Source of the DNA: Sulfurovum sp.
GTDB lineage: Bacteria; Campylobacterota; Campylobacteria; Campylobacterales; Sulfurovaceae
Direction of reading: 5' to 3'
Assembly (NCBI GenBank): GCA_012329065.1
Contig: JAAXPZ010000022.1
Location: forward strand, 1-50,116
Length of the DNA stretch: 50,116 bases
The notes under the pieces were generated by a model. That model ran no database searches. It was not told the origin of the DNA and saw only the letters and a program-made list of their open reading frames with translations. Numbering within the stretch: position 1 is the stretch's first letter; every line of letters starts with the position of its first letter. Below are positions 15,694-24,256 of this stretch, piece after piece. The position numbers and the translations under genes are program-made.

Positions 15694-17463
15694 ATGAAAA
15701 GTTTTAAAGTTGTACTAAAATGGCTCACTATTATCATGTCAGTCATTGTAATCACGAATTGTGGTGGTGGAGGCAATAATAATGCAAACGGAGCAGGTGG
15801 TGGTAATAACCCTGCAGGTGGTGGTAATAACCCTATCGTTGGCGGGAATAACCCAAATGATGACATAAACACGACCAATGGAGGGGGAACTGGCTCAGAT
15901 AGTGAATTTGATAGGGCTTCTTATCGTGGTCTTAGCTTTTATCATAAAGTTATGCCATCTGCTGACTATAAACTTGATCAATTGACAGACTCAGAATTCA
16001 ATGAATTGAGCAATGAAAAGCAACTGAAGATTGCCAACAAGATTTTGACATCACTATTTTTTGGCTATAAACTAAGTGATTTAAAGTCCAAGATTGCTGC
16101 TGGTAACTTCCTGAGTACTGTTCGCGGAGGACTAGAGGAAGAAAAGACCGACAAAGGATGGCTTGAAGATCATATTTTGGATGATTCTATATTTAAACAA
16201 TATCAAAGTAGTTGGTATGAACCCCAAGCCATCACAATACTTAGCAGATTTTATGCCATGGAAGATTTAGACCAATATTTCCTCAACAACTGGACAGCAT
16301 ATATACTTACACAAACTATCATGTTCTCTCCAGCATATGAGCTATCGTCATCACACACACCAGACATATCAGGTGTCTACAATAGGCTGGTAACCATGCT
16401 AGAAAACGAAAGTGGCATGCGGTTTATCACATATGTGCATATGATGAGTGAAAGCAATTGGAGGAGATTTAGAAGTCCGGAAGACAATGGTCGAGAGATG
16501 CTGGAAATATATCTTTTAGATACAAATGACAGTCATGTCCCTATAGCAGGAAAAGCACTCAGGAACTGGAAGCTCAACACAGATAGTGATACGCTTGAAG
16601 TAGGACTTAACAGAAATACTATAGCACTCCCTGTTTTGACTAATTTTTTTGGTGGTGAACCTATCATAACTGGGGAGGACTTTTATCGCGAACTTGCAAA
16701 ATCAAGCCGTTTTATCAAAGGAGTTACCCGCAGACTTGTAGATTTTTTCTTTCCTGAAAAAGACGATGCAAAAAAGATATCCATCACAGACAGCATCGTA
16801 TCTAGCAATCCAGAGACTTGGCAGGATATTCTATTGCAAATCATATTTTCAGAAGAATATTTGCTACACAACTCTCGTGCCCAAAGTGCTGAGGAGACAT
16901 TTTATTCTCTAGCAAAAAAGATCGACTACAGACATCGAAGAGATACATTCAGACACTTTAAGGATCGTCTCGAAGAGATGCACCAAGCTTCAATGAAATA
17001 TAAACTTGGGAAGATCGAAAGAGTACCGCTAGATTCTTTATCATTTGCACATTACCATAAATTTATCAGAGAAAGTATTTTGATAAGAAAAGCAAATCCT
17101 GAACAAACAGATCGAGATAATTGGAATTATCATGGCTGGCAAGAATCATTTATAGGTTTTGATAAATTTAGTTATGACGAAGAAAATATAAACATAAGCT
17201 TGAAAAATTTTGTCGATTATCTCTTTGAGGTCACAATTGCACGAAAAGCTACATCCGCAGAGCACACTCTTTTTAAAAATCATATGATAGAAACAGATAA
17301 TGGGACAGAGATATTCAAATACGCATTCAATATGTTTACCAGAGATGACGATAGAACAAAAGAGTCCAAAGACAGAGCAGAAAGAAAAGGAAATATAGCC
17401 TATATCGTTTTAGACTATATCTCAAGATTAGATGCAAGCTATAGACAAAGTGAGGTAAGATAA
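15694..17463 (+). CDS. DUF1800-like lipoprotein under c-di-GMP riboswitch control
   Basis: A 589-residue protein. The ATG at 15694 follows AAGGAA; a TTG one codon earlier is less likely. The N-terminus is a lipoprotein signal with the lipobox ITNC and Cys at about residue 25, followed by a low-complexity Gly/Asn linker with repeats of GGGNNP. The body is helical. The segment SPEDNGREMLEIYLLD resembles the NENYARELMELFTLG motif of DUF1800 proteins, and the rest fits that family only loosely. DUF1800 and DUF1501 genes usually sit together, and the next gene two bases downstream is DUF1501-like, which supports the call. The lipid anchor and the riboswitch suggest a surface or matrix role in attached growth (inference). 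Confidence 0.8.
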   Translation: MKSFKVVLKWLTIIMSVIVITNCGGGGNNNANGAGGGNNPAGGGNNPIVGGNNPNDDINTTNGGGTGSDSEFDRASYRGLSFYHKVMPSADYKLDQLTDSEFNELSNEKQLKIANKILTSLFFGYKLSDLKSKIAAGNFLSTVRGGLEEEKTDKGWLEDHILDDSIFKQYQSSWYEPQAITILSRFYAMEDLDQYFLNNWTAYILTQTIMFSPAYELSSSHTPDISGVYNRLVTMLENESGMRFITYVHMMSESNWRRFRSPEDNGREMLEIYLLDTNDSHVPIAGKALRNWKLNTDSDTLEVGLNRNTIALPVLTNFFGGEPIITGEDFYRELAKSSRFIKGVTRRLVDFFFPEKDDAKKISITDSIVSSNPETWQDILLQIIFSEEYLLHNSRAQSAEETFYSLAKKIDYRHRRDTFRHFKDRLEEMHQASMKYKLGKIERVPLDSLSFAHYHKFIRESILIRKANPEQTDRDNWNYHGWQESFIGFDKFSYDEENINISLKNFVDYLFEVTIARKATSAEHTLFKNHMIETDNGTEIFKYAFNMFTRDDDRTKESKDRAERKGNIAYIVLDYISRLDASYRQSEVR

Positions 17464-17464
17464 G

Positions 17465-18847
17465 ATGAAACGAAGAGACTTTATGAGACTATCCCTGACA
17501 GCAGGCTCAGTTGCTCTAGTGCCGAGCTTCAATCATGCGGCAACACTAGATCTAAGCAATATCAATTTTTCAAGTGGAACCTATCAAGACAATCAGGCAC
17601 AAACAATAATAGTGTTTCTGTATGGAGGAGCCAGTCAACTTGGTGGGAATATTAGCAATATTGATGAAATCGACAGGCACTCCCAAAACAACCACAAAGA
17701 TTATTTTCGTGGTGTCACTCCCACTACAAATGGTTGCTGGCAAGAAGCTGGAGGAGATGAGATGGAAAAACTCATAACTGACGGCGACATGACCCTCTAT
17801 AGATGTTGCTACTCGCAAATACGAGAGAATGAGAACAATAAAGCTCATGGTGTATGTGTAGAGCAAAACCAGAGAGGTACATTTGATAATACTGGAGGAG
17901 GAGTCATAGCCAACATAGCAACTATACTCCATGATAAAGGTGCTATTAATAGCAATACCCTAATGCCATTTGTCACCATGGAGGGTGAATCTACCTTTTA
18001 TACTGAAGGAAGCATACCTTTAGCAGGCTATCTAAAGCCGATGGGGATCAATGAAAACTTTGATAATCCATATGAAAGAACGAGATGGACAGTCAGAAGA
18101 TGGACATATTATACTAGGAGTGAAAGAGACTCTGCACCAGACAACTACCATAAACCCGATGAAGAGGGTGGATTTACTCCAGCTTTTACCCAAAAAATGG
18201 ACAGTGTTGCCCAATCCCATAATCAAGCAGGGGATATCAAAACTGCTTTTGGCAGAAGAGGTGGACTATCAGATTTTATCAAAAGCATAGAAACTGCTCA
18301 GGTTCCAGATCTAGGAGTTGATGCTTATCCTGATCATACCTTTGCAGACAAATTAAAAGCTGCCGTCAAGCTTCTGGACAAAAATCCAGATACAAAAATA
18401 ATCACCTTAGGTGCAGGTGGTTTAGGAGGCTGGGATGACCATAACGATGCAAGAGATTATGTCACTAGGCATGAGGCACTGTTTCGTTCTCTTAGGTCTG
18501 CCATGGCTCACTTGAAAGCACTCAATAAAGATGGGCAAGTCAATATCATGGTCTTTGGTGAGTTTGGTAGAAATGTCAATCTAAACTCTGCCAATGGTTG
18601 GGATCATGGAAACCTACAAAACTTCTTTGTGCTAGGTGGAAAAAATTACTTTACCCACAGAGGTGTTGTAGGAGAAACTGTAGTAGATGTCACAGGAAGC
18701 CTCAATCGTCTATGGCTCAAGCCAAAGAGTGGGACTTACTGGTTTGAACCTCTGAGTATCGCTTCAACTCTATATAAAATCTATGGTATAGAAAATCCAA
18801 ATGTTCTGACTGATGGAACTTATCCTCCAGTCAATATCCTCTCTTAG
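17465..18847 (+). CDS. DUF1501-like Tat-exported protein
   Basis: A 460-residue protein beginning MKRRDFMRLSLTAGSVALVPSFNHAA, a twin-arginine signal (RRDFM). The mature part has hallmarks of the DUF1501 family, which is related to the alkaline phosphatase/sulfatase fold: TIIVFLYGGASQLGG near the start, LGAGGLGGWDDHNDA in the middle, and MVFGEFGRNVNLNSANGWDHGNLQNFFVLGG near the end. The Asp/His pairs of GGWDDH and GWDHG are candidate metal ligands. Catalytic activity has not been shown for the family. It starts one base after the stop of the DUF1800-like lipoprotein, so both are presumably under the same c-di-GMP riboswitch. The pair is typical of surface proteins in Planctomycetes and marine Proteobacteria. 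Confidence 0.85.
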   Translation: MKRRDFMRLSLTAGSVALVPSFNHAATLDLSNINFSSGTYQDNQAQTIIVFLYGGASQLGGNISNIDEIDRHSQNNHKDYFRGVTPTTNGCWQEAGGDEMEKLITDGDMTLYRCCYSQIRENENNKAHGVCVEQNQRGTFDNTGGGVIANIATILHDKGAINSNTLMPFVTMEGESTFYTEGSIPLAGYLKPMGINENFDNPYERTRWTVRRWTYYTRSERDSAPDNYHKPDEEGGFTPAFTQKMDSVAQSHNQAGDIKTAFGRRGGLSDFIKSIETAQVPDLGVDAYPDHTFADKLKAAVKLLDKNPDTKIITLGAGGLGGWDDHNDARDYVTRHEALFRSLRSAMAHLKALNKDGQVNIMVFGEFGRNVNLNSANGWDHGNLQNFFVLGGKNYFTHRGVVGETVVDVTGSLNRLWLKPKSGTYWFEPLSIASTLYKIYGIENPNVLTDGTYPPVNILS

Positions 18848-18889
18848 TGTCTAAGTTGGTCTAAGGCGAGGTCTAGCTGATAAAAAACT

Positions 18890-18913
18890 ATGCCTGCTAT
18901 CATTTACTGGCAT
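18890..18913. terminator. Possible bidirectional terminator between DUF1501-like gene and dnaE
   Basis: ATGCC (18890-18894) and GGCAT (18909-18913) form a short stem in the convergent gap. It is flanked by AAAAAAC on the left and GGATTTTTATC on the right, so each strand has a T-rich tail. The stem is only five pairs, so the call is weak. Confidence 0.35.
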
Positions 18914-18922
18914 GGATTTTTA

Positions 18923-21900
18923 TCATTTTACTACTAACTCCTCTTCTAAAGGGTGCCCTAAATATATGCCAAGCTCTTTGGCCTCTTCTAAGATCATTTC
19001 GCTCACTTTCATGCGGCTCTCTATAATCACATCTGCCAATTTACTTTTGATGTGTAACTCAAGAGATCTGCCTCCTGGGTATTTTTCTGCTAGACACATC
19101 AAGTCTTCTGCAATTTGGGGGTCGGGTGTCAAATTTATAGCCAATATAAGTGGCGGAAGATCAGGTTCAATAATATGCTTTTGCTCTTTCTTGATTTTGA
19201 TTTTCTCTTTTCTTACATCTTTTAGTGTCTCGATTTTTAGAATGCTCATACGCGTGAAGTTACCATCTTTGCCAATCTTTATCTTAAACGCAATTGGCTT
19301 GGTGGTGTCAAACCCTTCATCAAGCTCCTTTAGACGATTCTCAAAAAGCATTAATTCGATATTGCCATGCAAATCCATTATATTAACAATACCAAACTTG
19401 TTTCCTTTTTTACTAATTTTTTCTGTAATAGACTCTATTTTTCCAATAATCAATGCCTGTGAACCATCTGCCAATTCACTGATCTCTGAACTAAGAGTAT
19501 AGTTAATTTCACTCAACGCCTCTCTGTACTTATCTAGAGGATGTCCAGAAACATAGAAGCCCAAAGACTCCTTTTCCATCTCCAAGATCTCCATGGGCTC
19601 AAACTCATCCAAATGATTTAGCTCCAGAGTTACCGTCGTCATCTCCTCTCCATCTCCAAATAGTGAGCCAACTGCATTTTTCCTGGCATCTCCTGCCCTT
19701 TTGGCGGTATCTATGATCTCTTCAATCTGAGCAATCAGAGATTTTCTGCTGTATCCAAATCCATCTAGAGTACCTGCTTTGGCAAGAGATTCTATGACTT
19801 TTTTATTGACTTTGCTAGAGTCTATACGAGATACAAAATCACTCAAATCCCTAAACTCCCCCTCTGCTCTGGCATGAAGCATAGAGCTAATAGCAATATC
19901 TCCAGATCCTTTTATAGCTCCCATACCAAACATTACCACCTCATCACCATCTATGTTGGTGGCCTCAAATACAAGACCAGAACGGTTTATATCTGGTGGC
20001 AATAACCTAATACCCATTCTTTTCAGCTCATCTACATACTTGACGACCTTGTCAGTATTGCTTTTCTCTAGTGTCAAAATAGCTGCCATAAACTCTGTTG
20101 GGTAATAGCATTTCAAAAATGAAGTGTAAAAGGTTATCATCGCATATGCAGCAGAATGCGATTTGTTAAATCCATATCCAGCAAACTTGAGAATCAGATC
20201 AAAAAGAGTATTGGATTTTGATTCATCAAATCCATTCTTTACAGCACCGTCAACAAACTCTTTCTTTAGTCTGTCTAGTAGTGCTTCGTCTTTTTTTCCC
20301 ATAGCTCTACGCACTAGGTCTGCATGCCCTAGACTAAAGCCACCGATAGTTTGAACAGCTTGAATAACCTGCTCCTGATATATCATCGCTCCATAAGTTG
20401 CTTCACTGATTGGCTTAAGCTCAGGGAAAATATATGATACCTCAGCTCGCCCATGTTTTCTATCTACAAAATCATCCATGAGATCCATAGGTCCTGGTCT
20501 ATAAAGTGCTATCATGGCGATCACATCATCAAATCCATCGGGCTTGAGCTTTTTTGCCAAGTCTCGCATACCTGATGACTCTATCTGAAACAAACCCAGT
20601 GTCTCACCTGTAGAAATCATCTCATATACGCCTTTGTCATTCATGTCTTCTTCTAAAAAGTCTATGCGTTTTCCGTGTCTTTTCTCTACTAGCTGTAATG
20701 CCTCTTCAATCACAGTAAGTGTTTTTAGTCCCAGAAAGTCAAATTTGATTAGATCCACATCTTCTACATACTTTCCGCTATATTGAGTTGCAAGAGTATC
20801 TAGTCCTGTTGGCTTAAATAGAGGTGTCTTCTCCCACAGTGGTTCATTTGAGATTACCACACCAGCGGCATGTGTTCCTGCGTTTCTGTTGAGTCCCTCA
20901 AGAGCCAGTGCATACTCCCATACCCTTTTTGCCTGTGGATCAGACTCTAGAAGCTCTTTGATCTTAGGCTCTTTTTCATATGAGTTTTTTAGATCTATTC
21001 CAAGCTCATCTGGTATCAATTTTGCCATGGCATCTGCTTTGGAATAAGGCATATCCAGTACTCTAGCAACATCTCGAATCACACCCTTGGCAAGCAATTT
21101 ACCAAATGTAATGATCTGAGCGACATTGACCCGACCATACTTGTCTACCACATAGTCCAGTATCTCCTGACGGCGGGCTTGACAGAAATCCATATCTATA
21201 TCTGGCATAGATACTCTCTCTGGATTCAAAAATCTCTCGAATAACAATCCATATGGTATAGGATCTATATCTGTAATCATAAGTGAATATGCTATCAACG
21301 ATCCAGCAGCTGAACCTCTCCCAGGCCCCACAGGAATACCCATATCCTTGGCGGCCTTGACAAAATCCCAGACAATGAGCATATAACCAGGAAACTTCAT
21401 TTTGTTTATAGTGTCTATCTCTACTTGTAGTCTGTCTCGATACTCTTCATGTTTCTCTTTTGGGACTATTTTTAGTCGCTTCTCAAGTCCACGCCTAGAC
21501 TCTTCAGTAAAAAGTACTTGGTCATTTTCTAACGAATATTCCACATCAGGCTCAGGCAGTTCCAGCCCAATATCAGCTGCAGCCTCTCTTGCAAACTTGA
21601 AATTTGGGGGTGTAGGATCTCCTAGCTTGATCTCGAGATTGCATTTGTTTGCTATCTCTTGTGTGTGCTCTAAAGCCTCAGGTATATCTGCAAAAAGTAT
21701 TGCCATCTCTTCAGGAGATTTAACAAAAAACTCGTGCACTGAGTGTCTCAGGCGATTTGGATCATCATATAGTTTGTTCATAGCTATACACATAAATGCC
21801 TCATGAGCATCAGCGTCTTTTTGTACTGTATAATGAGTGTCGTTGGTAGCCAATAGCTTGATGCCCGTCTCTTTTGCTATCTGCAATATCTGTTTATCAA

Positions 21901-22495
21901 TACGGTGTTGATCTCCTATGCCGTGACGCATGATTTCTAGATAATAATCATCTCCAAATAGCTTCTTATATCTCAACGCTACAGCCTTCGCCTCCTCATA
22001 ACCCTTTGCTCCAAGCTTTAGATTTCTGTCAGATAAGTTCAGATGCCAGTTGACCTCACCTTGCAAACAAGCAGATGAGCAGACAAGTCCTTCGCTATGC
22101 TCTTTGAGTAGTTCCCAGTTGATACGAGGATAATAATAAAAGCCATTTATATATGCTTCAGAACTCAACCTCATGAGATTTTTATATCCTATTTCATTTT
22201 TAGCATATAGGCACAGATGAAACCTCTGTCGTACCGTCTTGTCATCAAGGTCTTTTTGGTTGTGTATATATGCCTCCATGCCTATGATAGGCTTGATGCC
22301 CTCTGCTTTCATCGCATTATAGAAGTCAATAGCACCAAACATATTGCCATGATCTGTCATAGCTACAGAGTCCATGCCCAGCTCTTTTATTTTTCTGGCA
22401 AGTGCTTTGATCTTGTTGGCACCATCGAGCAATGAGTACTCTGTATGTAGGTGTAGATGGGTAAATTTTGGTTTATTTTCAGGTTCTTGAGACAT
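18923..22495 (-). CDS. dnaE: DNA polymerase III subunit alpha
   Basis: A 1190-residue replicative polymerase catalytic subunit. The N-terminal PHP domain begins with FTHLHLHTEYSLLDG. The catalytic part shows GPGRGSAAGSLIAYSLMITDIDP, then PDIDMDFCQARRQEILDYV with the catalytic aspartates at about residues 428-433. It is followed by GLKTLTVIEEAL, the LFQIESSGMRDL segment, RPGPMDLMDDFVDRKHG and GYGFNKSHSAAYAMI. The C-terminus carries an OB-fold part (ALIIGKIESITEKISKKGNKFGIV). Length and order are normal for DnaE1. The gene is alone on the minus strand, converging with the DUF1501-like gene. Confidence 0.97.
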   Translation of the reverse strand: MSQEPENKPKFTHLHLHTEYSLLDGANKIKALARKIKELGMDSVAMTDHGNMFGAIDFYNAMKAEGIKPIIGMEAYIHNQKDLDDKTVRQRFHLCLYAKNEIGYKNLMRLSSEAYINGFYYYPRINWELLKEHSEGLVCSSACLQGEVNWHLNLSDRNLKLGAKGYEEAKAVALRYKKLFGDDYYLEIMRHGIGDQHRIDKQILQIAKETGIKLLATNDTHYTVQKDADAHEAFMCIAMNKLYDDPNRLRHSVHEFFVKSPEEMAILFADIPEALEHTQEIANKCNLEIKLGDPTPPNFKFAREAAADIGLELPEPDVEYSLENDQVLFTEESRRGLEKRLKIVPKEKHEEYRDRLQVEIDTINKMKFPGYMLIVWDFVKAAKDMGIPVGPGRGSAAGSLIAYSLMITDIDPIPYGLLFERFLNPERVSMPDIDMDFCQARRQEILDYVVDKYGRVNVAQIITFGKLLAKGVIRDVARVLDMPYSKADAMAKLIPDELGIDLKNSYEKEPKIKELLESDPQAKRVWEYALALEGLNRNAGTHAAGVVISNEPLWEKTPLFKPTGLDTLATQYSGKYVEDVDLIKFDFLGLKTLTVIEEALQLVEKRHGKRIDFLEEDMNDKGVYEMISTGETLGLFQIESSGMRDLAKKLKPDGFDDVIAMIALYRPGPMDLMDDFVDRKHGRAEVSYIFPELKPISEATYGAMIYQEQVIQAVQTIGGFSLGHADLVRRAMGKKDEALLDRLKKEFVDGAVKNGFDESKSNTLFDLILKFAGYGFNKSHSAAYAMITFYTSFLKCYYPTEFMAAILTLEKSNTDKVVKYVDELKRMGIRLLPPDINRSGLVFEATNIDGDEVVMFGMGAIKGSGDIAISSMLHARAEGEFRDLSDFVSRIDSSKVNKKVIESLAKAGTLDGFGYSRKSLIAQIEEIIDTAKRAGDARKNAVGSLFGDGEEMTTVTLELNHLDEFEPMEILEMEKESLGFYVSGHPLDKYREALSEINYTLSSEISELADGSQALIIGKIESITEKISKKGNKFGIVNIMDLHGNIELMLFENRLKELDEGFDTTKPIAFKIKIGKDGNFTRMSILKIETLKDVRKEKIKIKKEQKHIIEPDLPPLILAINLTPDPQIAEDLMCLAEKYPGGRSLELHIKSKLADVIIESRMKVSEMILEEAKELGIYLGHPLEEELVVK

Positions 22496-22747
22496 TTTTT
22501 GCCTTATATTTATATCATGTTTTATGGATTTTAATATAGCAGAGGATTGATGAAAATGGGGTTAATTGGCAATATATGAGTTCTTATTATCACCTCGATC
22601 CCTATACTTCTTGGCAGCCATAGGAAAATGATATTCTCTGCATATGATTGCTAAAGTATTGGGACTATCACAGAGGCCGTGTGTGGGGTGGTGAAGAGGA
22701 GTAGGGTATGAACTGTAATTGTCCGCCTGCCCCCCCTAAATTATTCG

Positions 22748-23950
22748 CTAGATAAAATCAGACATAAATCCAAACAACCATAGAGGAATCTTTTTACTAT
22801 TTGTAGAGCTGTCTATATCTAAAACCAAGTAGCTGTTTGGAAGCTCTTTTATTTGCTTAAAACTCTTGTTTTTACCACCTATTTCATAGAGTGTGTCGTC
22901 TACTCTAAAATCACCTATATCGCTGTAGTATATCTCATCAAAACATGAGATAAAGTATGTCTCTCTGGTGGTACCTATATCAGGGATTATCTGCAATTCT
23001 ATGCTTAGTGCATGCAGTATGTTGGTATTTTTGAAAAATATCTTGGCAGGTTTTCTAGTCTGTTTAGATGAGTATTTGTGTATCGCCTTAAAAATGCCTG
23101 TTTTATTGAGTATATCAAGGTAGGTATAGAGTGTAGGTTCACTGATGTTTAAATCTTTTGCGAGTGTATCTATCTTGACGGTAAAGGGTACTTTTGCTGC
23201 CATGACTTTATAGATGAGTTGTTTAAATATACTTAAGTTTTCAAACTTTATTTTGTTGGTAGAAGGTATGTCTTCGTAGATGATTTTTTCTATGGCATTA
23301 AAGAGCTTTTTCATATAGTTCTCTATATCACCATCTAAAAAGTACGGATAGCATCCTACTTTGAGATACTCTTTAAATGATTTATAGAGTGCAGGGTACT
23401 TTTGTGTCAACGCAAAAGATATAGTCGTGTGATTTTGGAGTATCTCTTCATAGGTGTAGCCTTGCAGTTGTATGTTGTTTTTTATCTCTAAGTACTCTCT
23501 AAAGCTAAGTTTATGTAGCTGTTTTACAACCATGCGTCTGCTCAGGTCATGGCTTTGCATGATGATGTTTAGCATAGACGAACCACTGATGCGAATGGTC
23601 ATGTCAGGCATAAAATCATAGATGTTTTTGATATGCCCAGCCCACTCTTTAAACATATGTATCTCATCTATGACCACCACTCTCCCACCTAAAGCATAAA
23701 ACTCCTCAACAATACTAATGATGCCGAAATTGGCTATGCCTATATCATCAGCACTAAAGTAGAGTGCTTCATCGATGCTATATTGACTTAGGTATTGTAG
23801 CAGTAGGGTTGTTTTTCCCACTCCGCGTGTGCCGATGAGGGCTATAAGTCTCTCATTACTATTGAAAAAAGTATAGGCATCCCTTCTGTAACCTATGTTT
23901 TCTACAGACTTGACGAGTCTTCGTTGCCGTTCTTTAAGTGTATCTAACAT
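22748..23950 (-). CDS. AAA ATPase of the DUF4143-containing type
   Basis: A 400-residue protein with Walker A GTRGVGKTT in the first 60 residues, Walker B VVVIDEIH, and a sensor-like ISGSSM motif. Then come the segment LHKLSFREYLE, a winged-helix-like region (KIDTLAKDLNISEPTLYTYLDILNKTGIFKAI) and a C-terminal nuclease-like part (YYSDIGDFRVDDTLYEIGGKNKSF). This is the AAA_14 plus DUF4143 architecture, a widespread family without established function; some members behave as mobile or toxin-antitoxin-like accessory genes. The ATG at 23950 is chosen because AAAGGA lies eight bases upstream, whereas the ATG at 23959 overlaps that site. An inverted repeat ACTATAC (23951-23957) / GTATAGT (23970-23976) overlaps the start region. 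It stands alone with gaps on both sides. Confidence 0.85.
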   Translation of the reverse strand: MLDTLKERQRRLVKSVENIGYRRDAYTFFNSNERLIALIGTRGVGKTTLLLQYLSQYSIDEALYFSADDIGIANFGIISIVEEFYALGGRVVVIDEIHMFKEWAGHIKNIYDFMPDMTIRISGSSMLNIIMQSHDLSRRMVVKQLHKLSFREYLEIKNNIQLQGYTYEEILQNHTTISFALTQKYPALYKSFKEYLKVGCYPYFLDGDIENYMKKLFNAIEKIIYEDIPSTNKIKFENLSIFKQLIYKVMAAKVPFTVKIDTLAKDLNISEPTLYTYLDILNKTGIFKAIHKYSSKQTRKPAKIFFKNTNILHALSIELQIIPDIGTTRETYFISCFDEIYYSDIGDFRVDDTLYEIGGKNKSFKQIKELPNSYLVLDIDSSTNSKKIPLWLFGFMSDFI

Positions 23951-24256
23951 ACTATACATCCTTTATAAAGTATAGTTTAACAAAAATAGTATAAAAGTAA
24001 AGTACACTTTTTATTTTAAGCACTACATGCACGAATTATATCTAGTATCGTTGATATTGCGTACCCCCGTTGGGGAGAGCGGGGATGAGAAAAACAGAAG
24101 TCTATTACGTTATGGTCTCTTATAATTTAATTTGTTATTCATAGGTAAATATATGCTAGTATCATTGGATATGAGATAGTTCTAGATGGATGATGCAGTT
24201 ATAGGAAATCATACTATATCATATCACAATGGCAGTGCTCTTTAGAGCACCTACTG
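23951..24256. other. Intergenic region without a gene
   Basis: No ORF or RNA gene is recognised. It contains the inverted repeat at the AAA gene start, a small CCCC/GGGG hairpin-like stretch near 24064-24084 that is GC-rich against its surroundings, and a perfect hairpin GTGCTC-TTTA-GAGCAC (24235-24250) just after the end of the lipoprotein gene. That hairpin lacks a U-run on the minus strand. Confidence 0.4.

Noticed and set aside
18912-19502. 196-codon plus-strand frame over the end of dnaE
   Set aside because: It lies opposite the DnaE C-terminal OB region; the Ser-rich sequence and absence of a ribosome-binding site indicate an antisense shadow.
24235-24250. Hairpin GTGCTC-TTTA-GAGCAC as the terminator of the lipoprotein gene
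   Set aside because: It is perfect but short and has no U-run on the minus strand, so it is kept only as part of the intergenic description.
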